Of a stretch of 64,000 nt of DNA, positions 16,934 through 26,695 are shown piece after piece. The translations under genes and the position numbers were made by a program. Numbering within the stretch: the first letter of the stretch is position 1; each line of letters begins with the position of its first letter. The stretch is from CAZIQY01 sp964541605 (GTDB lineage: Bacteria; Desulfobacterota; Syntrophia; Syntrophales; UBA2185), in the NCBI GenBank assembly GCA_964541605.1, contig CAZIQY010000003.1, positions 7,392 to 71,391 on the forward strand, given 5' to 3'. The notes under the pieces are model-generated. The model was not told where the DNA came from and searched no databases. It was given only the letters and a program-made list of their open reading frames with translations.

Positions 16934-18856
16934 CTATAGATAATGATCCAGATCAAAAACAGGATCAACCACATCCCCTTCAATAAACATCCGGAACCAT
17001 ATTTCCATGCCGCAAGCCAACCAGAGGAAAAAATAATGCCAGCGCAGGCGGGGATGGGGGGAATGATCCATGATGCGCCTGAGATAGGCATAATTGAACA
17101 GTCCCCGTTCTTCGACCCGCTCCTTCGTTAAAACCCGTTCGGCCACGTCCCTGAGGTCCTTCTGGAACTGATAATACGGGTTGAAGCTGAATCCCCATTT
17201 TTTCTTCATCAGGGTATGCTCGGGCAAAATGCCCGTCACGGCCTTTCTGTAAAGGTATTTGAGCTGCCCTCCCTTCATTTTCATCTCCGCCGGAATGGAC
17301 ATGGAAAATTGCACAAGGTCTTTATCCAGAAAGGGTACCCGCACCTCGAGACCGTTTGCCATAGAGGTGCGGTCCTCGTTCATCAGAAAATCCTCCTGCA
17401 TTTTGGTGTGAAACTCCGTCCACAGCACCTGTTCGAGAATGTTTTCGTCTCTTGAAGAAAAATATTGATCGAATTGCGTATGGGTCTTATGAAGAGACTG
17501 CTCCAGCATGACGGGGCCATAGACGTTTCGGTACGCCATCTGGTCGTAATCCCACACGTTTCTCAGAATCAGATAGTATCTTGCGGGATCGCCGGTGGAC
17601 AGGAGCATCTGCAGGCCGCGCCGGTACTCGTCGAGGGAAAGCGCTCCGGAAGCGTTCTGGACGGAAAAGAGGAAACTTCTCAGGGGACGAAACAATCCGG
17701 ATGCCAATCCGTCGGGAATGATGGAATGCAGATGCCTCGCAGGATAGATATACCGGTGGAGGTCATAGCCGGCGAACAATTCATCCCCGCCGAGCCCTCC
17801 CAGGCAAACCTTCACATACTGCCTCGCAAAACGGGAAAGGAGAAATCCCTGCAGGATATTCTCTTTGGGCTCCTCCGCGTGCCAGATCACTTCGGGAAAC
17901 TGACGGAGCGGATCGGGGGAAAGGAGAATTTCATGATGCTCCGTGTGGAACCTGTCCGCGATGACGCGGGCGTCTTCAAGCTCATCGGTCGGTTCATTGA
18001 AGCCCATGGAAAAGGTTCTGACGGGCTTGTCGGACACTTCCGCCATGAACGCGACCAGGGAACTGGAATCCAGCCCTCCCGACAGATACACGCCCAAAGG
18101 CACATCGCTCACTTTCTGCTTGCGCACCGATTCGCGCAGATAGTGCCTGATCCCCTCGATGCAGTCCGCTTCACCGGCGGGAACATCTCTTGTCTTTTCC
18201 AGATTGAAATAACGGCGCACCGATACAGCGCCGTTTTCATATATCATATAGTGGGCAGGCAGTAGCCTTCTGATATTTCTGAACAGCGTCCCTTCGCCGG
18301 GAATGAAGCGCAGGTTGAGAAAATAATGCAGGGACTGATAATCCGGCAATCGCGGGACGGACGGGTCTTGAAGAATGGCCTTGATCTCGGAGGCGAAGCG
18401 GAGCGTTTTGCCGTCGAAGTGATAATGCAGGGGTTTGACGCCGAAGTAATCCCTTGCCAGGATGAGCCGCTTTGCCCGCGCATCCCAGAGGGCAAAGGCG
18501 AAAATGCCGTCCAGCCGGCTTAAGAATTCGGTCCCGTATTCCTCGTACCCGTGAACGAGCACTTCCGTATCGCTCTCGGTTTTAAAACGATGCCCCCGCC
18601 CTTCAAGGTCTATCCGGAGATTCTGAAAATTATAAATCTCGCCGTTGAAAACGACCCAGACGGACTGGTCCTCGTTGGACATGGGCTGGTCGCCTGTTAC
18701 GAGATCGATGATCGACAGGCGGCAGTGCCCCAGGAAGATCCCGTCTCCCTGATACAGGCCTTCACCGTCCGGCCCCCGATGGGCGATGGAACGAATCATT
18801 TTCTGAACGATCGCCTGATCCGCTCCCGGACCGATCATTCCGCAGATGCCGCACAT
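16934..18856 (-). CDS. asnB: asparagine synthase (glutamine-hydrolysing)
   Basis: A 640-residue cytoplasmic enzyme. The N-terminal class II glutaminase begins MCGICG with Cys2 as nucleophile, followed by IAHRGPDGEG and CRLSIIDL. The synthetase half has the PP-loop VYLSGGLDSSSLVA near residue 255. Together they use ATP and glutamine to amidate aspartate or another carboxylate. Genes of this type in polysaccharide loci often amidate sugar uronates or act in glycan modification instead of general asparagine supply, which is plausible here given the diacetamido-uronate genes nearby. It is the last gene of a long minus-strand block beginning near 27.9 kb; the B12-radical SAM gene stops 23 bp upstream. 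Confidence 0.9.
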   Translation of the reverse strand: MCGICGMIGPGADQAIVQKMIRSIAHRGPDGEGLYQGDGIFLGHCRLSIIDLVTGDQPMSNEDQSVWVVFNGEIYNFQNLRIDLEGRGHRFKTESDTEVLVHGYEEYGTEFLSRLDGIFAFALWDARAKRLILARDYFGVKPLHYHFDGKTLRFASEIKAILQDPSVPRLPDYQSLHYFLNLRFIPGEGTLFRNIRRLLPAHYMIYENGAVSVRRYFNLEKTRDVPAGEADCIEGIRHYLRESVRKQKVSDVPLGVYLSGGLDSSSLVAFMAEVSDKPVRTFSMGFNEPTDELEDARVIADRFHTEHHEILLSPDPLRQFPEVIWHAEEPKENILQGFLLSRFARQYVKVCLGGLGGDELFAGYDLHRYIYPARHLHSIIPDGLASGLFRPLRSFLFSVQNASGALSLDEYRRGLQMLLSTGDPARYYLILRNVWDYDQMAYRNVYGPVMLEQSLHKTHTQFDQYFSSRDENILEQVLWTEFHTKMQEDFLMNEDRTSMANGLEVRVPFLDKDLVQFSMSIPAEMKMKGGQLKYLYRKAVTGILPEHTLMKKKWGFSFNPYYQFQKDLRDVAERVLTKERVEERGLFNYAYLRRIMDHSPHPRLRWHYFFLWLACGMEIWFRMFIEGDVVDPVFDLDHYL

Positions 18857-18879
18857 GAATCAGACTCACCTCGTAATCA

Positions 18880-20346
18880 TCAAGCTTCCGTATACCCCAC
18901 AATCCGTCTGAACAGCTTCCACTCCGGGGCGTGGGTGAAAAACCGCAGTCTCCATCTCAACAGGGCGTCCAGTCTGAAAAAAAGATAGGCGGGATAATGG
19001 TAGAACTTGATATACCTTTCTTTGATTTCCCTGGACCAGAAAACGAAACGGGAAATAAAGGCCAGGTTTTCCATCATGGAGCACTCTTTCGCGGACAGCC
19101 ACGGAAGCTGGCAGTTGAAAAAGGTCAGCCGGGACCACTCTTCGAGGGACAGCGGCGGCTGGAACAACCCCCCGGAAACGATCTCATCAAACAGCGGGTT
19201 TCCCGGGTACGGGGTATAAATACAGATCGCCGTGATATAGATATCGGGGTTGATTCCCTTGATCCGGTCCATCAGGTCGAATGTCTTCTGCCGTTCTTCC
19301 TCCGTTTCTCCCGGAAACCCCGACATGAAAGAGGTATGGACGCGCAGGCCGTATTTGTGTGTGGTTTTTGCCATTCCCAGAATATCATCCACCGTGATCT
19401 GCTTGTCGATCACATCCGTCAATATCCGCTGAGAGCCCGATTCGGAGCCGACAAACAGGATGTGCGCGCCGGATTTTTTGATGAGATCCGCAAAATCCGC
19501 ATCGACACGGCGCGCCAGGATATCGGCCCGGCAGGTCGTGCTCCATTTGATGTCCAGGTTGCTTTCGATGATTTTTCCGCACAGAGACCTGACCCGCTTG
19601 AGATTGGAAAAGAAATTGTCGTCATAAAAAACGACGTGGCCAACGTTGTACCTTTCCTTCAGGACCCGAAGCTCGTCGATGACGAGGTCCGTATCCTTGG
19701 CACGCCATCTCCTGCCGTTGTAAAGATGATTGAAACAGAAGCGGCAGCGGAAGGGGCAGCCGCGCGCTGTCTGAACGCCGATTTCCGAGTATTTTGATAC
19801 ATCGACAAGGTGCCAGGACGGCATCTTGACCGTGCTCATATCCAGAAACGGCCGTTTGCCGGTGAAGACGACCCTGCCGTCATCGTCATGAAAATAGATT
19901 CCTCTGACGCTCTTCAAGTCTCCGTTTGCGGAAAGACAGTCCGCCAGTTCGACGGCAACCTCCTCCCCTTCCCCGGCAACGACGATGTCGGCCCTCGGAT
20001 CCGCGAGGGTCTGTTCCGGCAGAATGGTCGCATGGATGCCTCCCCAGACGATCAGCTTTTCGGGGTCCAGTTTTCGGATCAATGCCGCTATCCTCAATGC
20101 GTAGTCGATCTGGAGGCCGGTCATGCTCGTGATGCCCACGAACAGGCTGTCCGGCAGGTATTCCGCTATTTTTTTCTCGTAGTCCGGCTCAACGCGCGTA
20201 TCCACAATCACCGGCTGGTATCCGGCATCCTCCAGATTGGGGCAGATGCTGAGAAGGGAAAGCGGCGCCTGGGGCATCAGGGCCTGCGGACCTAACTGGG
20301 GATAGATTAATAAAATATGTTTTGAACGTTTGCCTGTCTGACTCAT
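18880..20346 (-). CDS. B12-binding radical SAM protein
   Basis: A 488-residue cytoplasmic enzyme. The N-terminal part (HILLIYPQLG..., residues ~10-150) is the cobalamin-binding-like domain found in this class. The radical SAM cluster motif is RGCPFRCRFCFNHLY (CxxxCxxC, near residue 200). The C-terminal ~120 residues are variable and aromatic. Members methylate or rearrange unreactive carbons in lipids, sugars and natural products; the substrate here is unknown. Start 20346 is chosen because the upstream gene stops one base before it; the frame runs back to 20391 inside that gene. The block context (asnB, flippase-like protein, methyltransferase) points to glycolipid or cell-surface modification. 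Confidence 0.85.
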   Translation of the reverse strand: MSQTGKRSKHILLIYPQLGPQALMPQAPLSLLSICPNLEDAGYQPVIVDTRVEPDYEKKIAEYLPDSLFVGITSMTGLQIDYALRIAALIRKLDPEKLIVWGGIHATILPEQTLADPRADIVVAGEGEEVAVELADCLSANGDLKSVRGIYFHDDDGRVVFTGKRPFLDMSTVKMPSWHLVDVSKYSEIGVQTARGCPFRCRFCFNHLYNGRRWRAKDTDLVIDELRVLKERYNVGHVVFYDDNFFSNLKRVRSLCGKIIESNLDIKWSTTCRADILARRVDADFADLIKKSGAHILFVGSESGSQRILTDVIDKQITVDDILGMAKTTHKYGLRVHTSFMSGFPGETEEERQKTFDLMDRIKGINPDIYITAICIYTPYPGNPLFDEIVSGGLFQPPLSLEEWSRLTFFNCQLPWLSAKECSMMENLAFISRFVFWSREIKERYIKFYHYPAYLFFRLDALLRWRLRFFTHAPEWKLFRRIVGYTEA

Positions 20347-20347
20347 A

Positions 20348-21358
20348 TCATTTTCTACCCCGTACACGAACAATATACTTTCTGACAACAAACAAGGAGG
20401 TTAAAACGATCGCTGTTAAGAGGGCCCAAATAATTACATACACGCGATGGAAAAAGAGTCCGGCCAAGACTTTTTCCTTATTCAAGCCTATCGCTTCAAA
20501 AAAAAGCAGCCCGCTACCTTCGAAAACGCCTAAACCGCTAATACTGACAGGAATATGCGTAAGGATCGAAAGCGAATTAGCTCCGCTGATAGTTGGAAGT
20601 ATCGGCGGGTTCAAACCTGCGGCCTGAAGCGCCGTCACCAATGTAAAACCGGAGACAACGGCCCTTACCAGGGTAATGAATAAGTTATTATAAAGATCCC
20701 CTCGTCTTTTTTGATAAAGATATGAAAAAGTCTCTAACAATTCTTTGGTGATTGCGTATCTGTTTAAAAATTTTGGGGCATATCTTACAGTAAACCATAA
20801 CATTAAAGCGAAAAGACCTAAAGAAGCCATCGTTAATAGAAGCACATAACTGGTTGAAATTGACGCGACAAAAGCAATTGTAAAGGGTGTAAACAAAAAT
20901 ACTGCTACGCAAAGTGTAATGAATCGATCTAAAAGAATGGCCGAGACGCTCTGGTATGTGGAAACTTCTATGCGCTTCACAAGAGCGATCAATGTAAAAT
21001 CGCCTATAATGGCAGGCGCGATTGTACCGATTGAACTGGAGAAGAAAAAATACTTTATAAAATGACCATAACTTACTGTGACATAATTTCTAATGAACAA
21101 CCAAAGTTTGAAACCGCCTAGTAAAATGAACAAGATGCCGAAAAAGACTAAAAGAGCTAAAGGCAGCAGCCTGGGTGAAACAACACTCTCTTTGAAAACC
21201 CCAAAGTCAATAAACCTGAATATCCAAACGAGTAGCGCCGCACTGATTAAAAGTCGTATGGCATATAAAACGATCTTTCTGAAATCAGGCTTTTTCATAG
21301 CTTCTTCCTGGCAATTATCAACAGCATTGCGGTCTGCCTTCTCACGCATGTAATTCAT
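20348..21358 (-). CDS. lysylphosphatidylglycerol-synthase-TM / UPF0104 family membrane protein
   Basis: A 336-residue integral membrane protein with about eight hydrophobic segments, starting LYAIRLLISAALLVWIFRF and ending in a pair of spans before a basic tail. The pattern, including FFFSSSIGTIAPAIIGDF and LLDRFITLCVAVFLF, is that of the flippase domain of MprF/aglD-like proteins, without the soluble synthetase domain. Related proteins are found in glycan loci and are suspected lipid or glycolipid flippases. ATG 21358 is used; a TTG one codon earlier is in frame. Local sequence is more AT-rich than its neighbours. The role is inference. Confidence 0.75.
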   Translation of the reverse strand: MNYMREKADRNAVDNCQEEAMKKPDFRKIVLYAIRLLISAALLVWIFRFIDFGVFKESVVSPRLLPLALLVFFGILFILLGGFKLWLFIRNYVTVSYGHFIKYFFFSSSIGTIAPAIIGDFTLIALVKRIEVSTYQSVSAILLDRFITLCVAVFLFTPFTIAFVASISTSYVLLLTMASLGLFALMLWFTVRYAPKFLNRYAITKELLETFSYLYQKRRGDLYNNLFITLVRAVVSGFTLVTALQAAGLNPPILPTISGANSLSILTHIPVSISGLGVFEGSGLLFFEAIGLNKEKVLAGLFFHRVYVIIWALLTAIVLTSLFVVRKYIVRVRGRK

Positions 21359-21392
21359 CAATCTTTCATCTTAAGCGCTTAAAATAGAAACA

Positions 21393-22094
21393 TTATTTCT
21401 TCCTTGCCACTATAACAAACCACGGCATGAGATACTTTTTTAGAGGCAACGCCGTTATATGGTCAGCAAGGTAATTTTGTATCTTCTGCAAATGGGAAGG
21501 ATTTGCGAAATAGAGATTCAAATAGTGGATGCGTATATCATCAAAGCCCGATTGGTCCAGCAGATTCATCAGCCTCAGGGGGTGAATAGGCACGTCGTTT
21601 GTGCGTCGCCATAAACGATATAAGAAACGCCATCTCATGATGAAATACCTCTGGGGGTGAAACAGATTAGGCTCCATGCAATATAAGTGACCGCCCGGAA
21701 GCAGAATCCTTTTCAATTCGGCGATTGAATCGGAAAAGGGGAAAAGGTGATGCAATGTCGCGGGCAGGCAGGCAATATCGAACGATCCGCTCTTAAAAGG
21801 CAAGGAAAAAGCACTGCCACAAATTTTTTCATACGGATATAAAGAAAGCACTTGAAGGGCTATATCCAACCCGCAAAAAGAAATTTGCTGATCACTAAAA
21901 CGGCTGGCCAACATCTGCGAAAACTGGCCCGATGCGCAGCCGATCTCGCATATACGAGTCCCATCCTCTCTGTGCTGTTTCATGAGATCGGCAAACAACG
22001 CCATCATCGTCTCCAAATCCCTATCCGAATAAGGAGAGTAGCCGTTAGTGAATTGATTGAAATAGGACTTATCTTCTATTGAATACGTTCCCAT
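21393..22094 (-). CDS. class I SAM-dependent methyltransferase
   Basis: A 233-residue methyltransferase with ICEIGCASGQFS as motif I (near residue 48), CGLDIA for ribose contact, and DIACLPATLHHLFPFSD at the motif IV position, followed by LLPGGHLYCMEP. The histidine pair LHH is common in sugar/lipid methyltransferases of glycan loci. It lies 31 bp upstream of the flippase-like gene and after the radical SAM gene, in the same direction. The substrate cannot be assigned. Confidence 0.85.
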   Translation of the reverse strand: MGTYSIEDKSYFNQFTNGYSPYSDRDLETMMALFADLMKQHREDGTRICEIGCASGQFSQMLASRFSDQQISFCGLDIALQVLSLYPYEKICGSAFSLPFKSGSFDIACLPATLHHLFPFSDSIAELKRILLPGGHLYCMEPNLFHPQRYFIMRWRFLYRLWRRTNDVPIHPLRLMNLLDQSGFDDIRIHYLNLYFANPSHLQKIQNYLADHITALPLKKYLMPWFVIVARKK

Positions 22095-22145
22095 TGTATC
22101 TGAATATCACCTGTTATAAAAAAACGACATCGGGGCAAAAGATCA

Positions 22146-23264
22146 TCATGCCAGCCAACGGCTCTGTTGCACATCAAAGTGTATTTGCGAAGCGCCCTCT
22201 CCTGATCTGTCAAAGCGCCGGTAGCAGTGCCTGCACTGAAGAGGCAATGAAGATCCTTCGTCTAAAAAGACTTTTCTTAAAGAAAGATAAGAATAAGAAT
22301 TAAATGGTGTTTCGTCTATAAAAAAATTACCGTTTTCTTTTTTGGGAAGATCAAAACAGCACCGGCCCTGCAATCCCGCAGATGTCAAAATTGTAAGCGC
22401 AAATGGGTCTCTGCAGAAACCACGAGAAGATCTATTGACCAGAACAGGCAAATAAACTTGTGATGCCGGCAGACATGTCCGTACAACGTCCTGCATGATC
22501 TCCTGCACTTCTTCATCATCATCATAAAGGGTCAGTCCCGGTTCGCCAAATGAATTGATGTTATTGAAGTATATGAGATCAAAGCGCATTTCTTCTGCAA
22601 AGCGGATCATTTCTTTCAGATGAGACACTGTATTCCTTGTCAATGTAAAATTGCACCTGAACTGAAATTTTCTCAATCCTTGATTGTCCAGCATCCTTCT
22701 GAATGTCTGGATTGATTTGAGAAGTTTTTCCCAGATAATGGCGGGTGCATTTCTTACCGCCTCATATGTTTCTGCATCGTGACCATCCAGGCTGACATTT
22801 GCAGAATGCAGACCCGCCTGCACGATTTCTTCTCCCCGTTCAATCAGCAGGAGACCATTTGTAGACAGACTACAGTAGAATCCCTGCCCAACGATCATCG
22901 TGATCATTCTCCCGACATCCGGATGGAGCAGAGGCTCTCCCCCTCCCAGCAAAATGGCTACTGCACCATCTGCCTTTTTCAGGATTCGACGGATATCTTC
23001 CAGTGTCATATCGTTTCGTCCATCCATTGGATAATCCTGTCGCCGGAGAAAGCAGGTGTTACAAGAGAGATTACAGCGGTAGGTGATATCGAGTTGATAT
23101 TCCAGAGGATGGTGAGCAACATGTTCCTCATGCCGGCCGAGTAAGAACCGCATTCCATTCATCAGCCGGCTGAATGGCTTCCCGGAACGAAAAAGGCCCC
23201 TCAAAACGATACCTAAAGCATAGGCATCTGTCTTTCTCAAAAACCGTTTATTGTTACCGATCAC
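22146..23264 (-). CDS. radical SAM protein with SPASM-like C-terminal cysteines
   Basis: A 372-residue protein. The cluster motif is YRCNLSCNTCFLRR (CxxxCxxC near residue 60), then LLGGGEPLLHPD for SAM contact. The C-terminal part has Cys-rich blocks (GRCCFDLPKK and LQCRHCYRRFD) resembling a SPASM/twitch auxiliary cluster region. It begins with GTG after GGAG, overlapping the deacetylase gene's last 11 bases, so the two are translationally coupled. Such enzymes modify peptides or small molecules; no precursor peptide is recognised nearby, so a glycan or lipid target is as likely. Confidence 0.85.
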   Translation of the reverse strand: MIGNNKRFLRKTDAYALGIVLRGLFRSGKPFSRLMNGMRFLLGRHEEHVAHHPLEYQLDITYRCNLSCNTCFLRRQDYPMDGRNDMTLEDIRRILKKADGAVAILLGGGEPLLHPDVGRMITMIVGQGFYCSLSTNGLLLIERGEEIVQAGLHSANVSLDGHDAETYEAVRNAPAIIWEKLLKSIQTFRRMLDNQGLRKFQFRCNFTLTRNTVSHLKEMIRFAEEMRFDLIYFNNINSFGEPGLTLYDDDEEVQEIMQDVVRTCLPASQVYLPVLVNRSSRGFCRDPFALTILTSAGLQGRCCFDLPKKENGNFFIDETPFNSYSYLSLRKVFLDEGSSLPLQCRHCYRRFDRSGEGASQIHFDVQQSRWLA

Positions 23265-24705
23265 CGCTGTTCTCCATGTCTTTTATCGTCCTTTTCCATT
23301 GTTCGTTCAGATCTTTCAAAATCCTGCAACCGGAAGTCATTCGAACCCCTTTTCTTTTTAGTTCGTCAATGAGATCCCAGTAGACCTGATCGTAACCAGG
23401 GTCCAGGAGGCCGCCAAGCTGTTCCTGATGCCAGATGATGGAAACACAGCCTTTCATCTCCATAAACCGCCGGGACTCTTCCCTGGCGGCATCTGATGCC
23501 TCCGACGGCGAGAGACGGTAGCTTGTGGCCAGAGTCGTATCCATCAGGACCAAGGGAATCTCCCAGAACGAAAAAGGCCTCTCCTGTCCCATATCATAGG
23601 GCTGGTAGGGGAAATATGTCCCTGCCCGGGGGCCAACCGTGTCGTTATAGCCGACGGACATGTCATACCGAAGACCGGCTTTTTCGATGCCGGCAAAAAA
23701 CGAAGATGGATGAAAATGGAGGTAGTGCTGGCGATGCCCCATGATCTCCCGTCCTGACAGACTTTCAAGTTCTCCCTTTTCTTCTGCGAGACGGCCCGGG
23801 TCATCTCCAGCCCGATAACTGCCGTGGAGGCATATCTCAAAACCCTTTTCCTTTAGATACTGCAGGGCATTCAGAAAATTAGGATCATGCAGATCGTAGG
23901 CAGGATCGTGAAGATGCCCGCCTCTTGCCACAAACTGAAAGGACGAGCTGCCCCCCCTTGACAACTCTCCCGCCACGATTCTTTCGAAATCGCGATAGGG
24001 CAGAGCCGTGTGCATCAATGCTTCCATGTAGGCATAGGCATTTCGCAAAGCATCGCCGGGGCGTCGCCGGGTGATGACCTGACGGGCTGCAGACCGCAGA
24101 AAACGGGGCAAGCCACGGCTGAATGGAGACGGCAAATAATCGACGTCATGGGTCAGTAAGACCGTCGGCTGTCGGTCATTTTCTAATCGTGGCCAGCCAA
24201 GGAACTCCGCGGCCTTTGCAATATTATCCAACCATTGATCCACAACCGGTTCCGGCCTTTTCCATCCGGCTCTCAGCCACCAGTCCTCTGCAAACAGGAT
24301 CCAATCATCCGCCTGTTCTGGGCGGTTCCGTCTTTCGTACCACAGATTCATAACCGCACACGCCCCCGCCAGGACATCGGTGCCAATCCATCCCTTTTGG
24401 TCAAACTCGCGCCGCTTCGGATGAGGGAAGGGAAACCGCCCTTCCGACAGGGTTTCAAAGGGGAAAGAACTGTGGCTTTCCGCGAGATGTTTTTTCACCG
24501 CCGGTGTTGAAAGGATAACGATATCCCCTTCGCCGGTCGGTATTTGAGCAGGATCTTCCGTTGTTGCATAGACGATCCGGTGTCGTGCGCCGGGTGTTAT
24601 GGTCCAACCAACACGCATGGCCAGATGACGCAGGGTGTGAACGACCGCCTTTCTGTCAAACGGCTCGCCCTGGAAAATCACCTCTACGGGCAATCTTTCA
24701 GACAT
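23254..24705 (-). CDS. polysaccharide deacetylase (NodB-like) family protein
   Basis: A 483-residue protein. An N-terminal ~150-residue domain of the type often preceding such deacetylases leads into a NodB-like domain. LLTHDVDYLP (near 190) carries the metal-binding Asp, and the expected His residues are in FEICLHGSYRAGDD and MGHRQHYLHFH. The C-terminal block CVSIIWHQEQLGG supplies the last motif. It would remove N- or O-acetyl groups from a sugar polymer or lipid-linked intermediate, with no signal peptide visible. The ribosome site CTGGAGG precedes the ATG, and the start overlaps the DUF354 stop by 8 bases. Confidence 0.83.
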   Translation of the reverse strand: MSERLPVEVIFQGEPFDRKAVVHTLRHLAMRVGWTITPGARHRIVYATTEDPAQIPTGEGDIVILSTPAVKKHLAESHSSFPFETLSEGRFPFPHPKRREFDQKGWIGTDVLAGACAVMNLWYERRNRPEQADDWILFAEDWWLRAGWKRPEPVVDQWLDNIAKAAEFLGWPRLENDRQPTVLLTHDVDYLPSPFSRGLPRFLRSAARQVITRRRPGDALRNAYAYMEALMHTALPYRDFERIVAGELSRGGSSSFQFVARGGHLHDPAYDLHDPNFLNALQYLKEKGFEICLHGSYRAGDDPGRLAEEKGELESLSGREIMGHRQHYLHFHPSSFFAGIEKAGLRYDMSVGYNDTVGPRAGTYFPYQPYDMGQERPFSFWEIPLVLMDTTLATSYRLSPSEASDAAREESRRFMEMKGCVSIIWHQEQLGGLLDPGYDQVYWDLIDELKRKGVRMTSGCRILKDLNEQWKRTIKDMENSGDR

Positions 24706-25738
24706 CCATTCCTCCAGTCAGATCACGAATATGGCTCTCAATTACATCGGGAATGTAGTCCAGATTTTCAGCAAACAAATCCCTCTTTTGTCTCACGCTT
24801 TCTCTGGACGGCAGGGCCTTGGCGATAGAAATTGCCGCTTCCACGGCGGCATCGCCTCGATCGTACACCTTCATCAGCCCGTATTCATTCTCCAGTATTT
24901 TCATGTTGCCGCATTTCCCCGCCCAGCTTGATGCCAGCACGGAAGGAACGCCCATCAGGGCAGCCTCGGCGCACATGCTCGGACTTTCACCCACCACAAG
25001 TCGGGAAAAGGCCATAACGTGGTGCATCCGGTCGACCCGCACAGGATGCGCAAATTCCCGGAGTTCCTGTGGCGGCTCCGTTTCGCTGGTCAGAACGACC
25101 TTCATGCAAGAAGAAAGCTGCCTGATTAATCGCACGGCATCCCCGGGAGTAAATCCCGTTTCGCCGCGATCATGAACGGCATCCCAGCGGACAAAACGAA
25201 CGACCGCGTAAGGCTGATCCGGGTCGATTTCCTCTCCCCTCACAAGTTCCCCATCCGGGATAAACTCGTCAGGATGCAGATAGCTCCATTCATGAAAACT
25301 CCGATAACGGTGATGACGGCTGCCGAAGTCTCCTACGAACCACTCGGGCGTGAGGATCCTGTCGGCAAAAGGAAAGGCGATTCTGTTGCTCGTTACCGCC
25401 GTCTCCGTGTCGGTAAGCGCGATGTTGGGAACTCCATGCATTTTCGACGGCAGAGAGGTTGTAATCCCGCCGATGGACATTGCAATGTCAGGTTTAAATC
25501 TCGTCATGTGTATCGAACATTTTAACCAGCGGACAAGGAGTTCCGATGCAAGGCCGGGGCCTTTCCGCTGTCTGGACAGGCAAACATAAGGCATCCCGAA
25601 CAAATCCAGGAGCTGATGGGTGATGTCCTTGTCGCGGGTGACGATCTTTACCCCGTTGCCGCGTTTCAGCCAGCGCTTCACCAGCGGACGGAAGAAATGC
25701 ACGTGCTTGGGATGCAATATGTCGATAAAGATCTTCAC
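24698..25738 (-). CDS. DUF354 domain protein (GT-B-like fold)
   Basis: A 346-residue protein starting MKIFIDILHPKHVHFFRPL, the hallmark of DUF354, a family related to UDP-GlcNAc 2-epimerase and GT-B glycosyltransferases. The C-terminal half has VVGESPSMCAEAALMGVPSV, equivalent to the nucleotide-sugar-binding block of GT-B enzymes. It begins with GTG overlapping the previous stop by four bases. It is likely a nucleotide-sugar epimerase or glycosyltransferase for the same surface glycan as the adjacent deacetylase. The enzymatic activity of the family is not well defined. Confidence 0.8.
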   Translation of the reverse strand: MKIFIDILHPKHVHFFRPLVKRWLKRGNGVKIVTRDKDITHQLLDLFGMPYVCLSRQRKGPGLASELLVRWLKCSIHMTRFKPDIAMSIGGITTSLPSKMHGVPNIALTDTETAVTSNRIAFPFADRILTPEWFVGDFGSRHHRYRSFHEWSYLHPDEFIPDGELVRGEEIDPDQPYAVVRFVRWDAVHDRGETGFTPGDAVRLIRQLSSCMKVVLTSETEPPQELREFAHPVRVDRMHHVMAFSRLVVGESPSMCAEAALMGVPSVLASSWAGKCGNMKILENEYGLMKVYDRGDAAVEAAISIAKALPSRESVRQKRDLFAENLDYIPDVIESHIRDLTGGMDV

Positions 25739-26523
25739 CGGTTACCCTGCTCCCTGACGGCAATCGCCACGAGACCGGAACCGTCCTTCTGGGATCGATA
25801 AAACGAACCCGCGTAGCTCAAAAAAAGAAGAAGCGGAAACATCAGCGCATAAACGCTTTTGTTCTTTTCTTTTGCACCGGTTATCAGTTTGCTCATATCG
25901 TTGGCCAGCGTCTCCATGGAATTATAATTGTAGATGCATGTTTTTACGGCAAGCCCCCCCTCCATCAAAAGACTTGTCAATCCGTCTTTTGTATATCCCG
26001 GTCTCACATGGCCGTCTATGTCCATCCAGTTTTCCCGTCTCCATCCCAGAACATTGCGGGTCAGGTGCGGCACGTGGACAAGCAGATGTCCCCCGGGATC
26101 GAGGGCTTCCCGGAATGTTCTTACCCCTCCCAGATCATCCTCGAGATGCTCGAGCATGTCCGTAGAAATGATCAGGTCGAATTTTCCCATCTCCTTAAGT
26201 TTCATTGCGTCCATCGTTACGAAACGGACATTTTTTATGCCGGATTTTAATGCGATATGGTGATTCATTTCATTCTGTTTCCCGTCCAGATCCACACCGA
26301 TAACCTCTGCGGATGGAAACCGGCGCGCACAGGCGAGGGTGATCATGCCCCGTCCGCACCCCGCATCAGCCACCTTCTTCGGTACGGGGATCTGATCAAG
26401 AAACGGCAGAATGGTTCGGGCGCGGATGCGCAATCCCAGGATCGGAGCGCCGATAACCCTGATGTAGAGCCTCTCGGCAGGACTCAGTCCCGGTAATAAT
26501 GAAATTTCCGAACCAAACGGCAT
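25735..26523 (-). CDS. SAM-dependent methyltransferase with C-terminal hydrophobic helix
   Basis: A 262-residue methyltransferase with VADAGCGRGMITLACA as motif I, VIGVDLDGKQ, and LIISTDMLEHLED. The last ~35 residues include a hydrophobic stretch (ALMFPLLLFLSYAGSF) that may anchor it to the membrane. I use ATG 26523 because the upstream in-frame ATG at 26577 lies in a dispersed inverted repeat; GTGGGGAATAAC precedes the chosen start. It is coupled to the DUF354 gene by a four-base overlap and probably methylates a lipid-linked sugar. Confidence 0.8.
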   Translation of the reverse strand: MPFGSEISLLPGLSPAERLYIRVIGAPILGLRIRARTILPFLDQIPVPKKVADAGCGRGMITLACARRFPSAEVIGVDLDGKQNEMNHHIALKSGIKNVRFVTMDAMKLKEMGKFDLIISTDMLEHLEDDLGGVRTFREALDPGGHLLVHVPHLTRNVLGWRRENWMDIDGHVRPGYTKDGLTSLLMEGGLAVKTCIYNYNSMETLANDMSKLITGAKEKNKSVYALMFPLLLFLSYAGSFYRSQKDGSGLVAIAVREQGNR

Positions 26524-26547
26524 GTTATTCCCCACCCTCACTTCCTC

Positions 26548-26573
26548 GTCATTCCGGCAAAAGCCGGAATGAC
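26548..26573. repeat. dispersed inverted repeat (single hairpin)
   Basis: GTCATTCCGGC-AAAA-GCCGGAATGAC, a perfect 11-bp stem with a four-base loop. The same core occurs at 27983-28052. It is of the GTCATTCC...GGAATGAC type scattered in many proteobacterial genomes. Confidence 0.75.
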
Positions 26574-26695
26574 ACAAGAAAAAACGTATCTACTTAACTT
26601 AATTCGTAGGCCACCTTTATTGAAACTATCTCCCATTCATGTAGGTATATTTTCATAAACCATATCTCATTTTTTCACGACATTTTTGACAACAT

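Noticed and set aside
17465..18265. 266-residue plus-strand frame opposite the asparagine synthetase
   Set aside because: Antisense shadow of a well-supported gene without ribosome site or domain.
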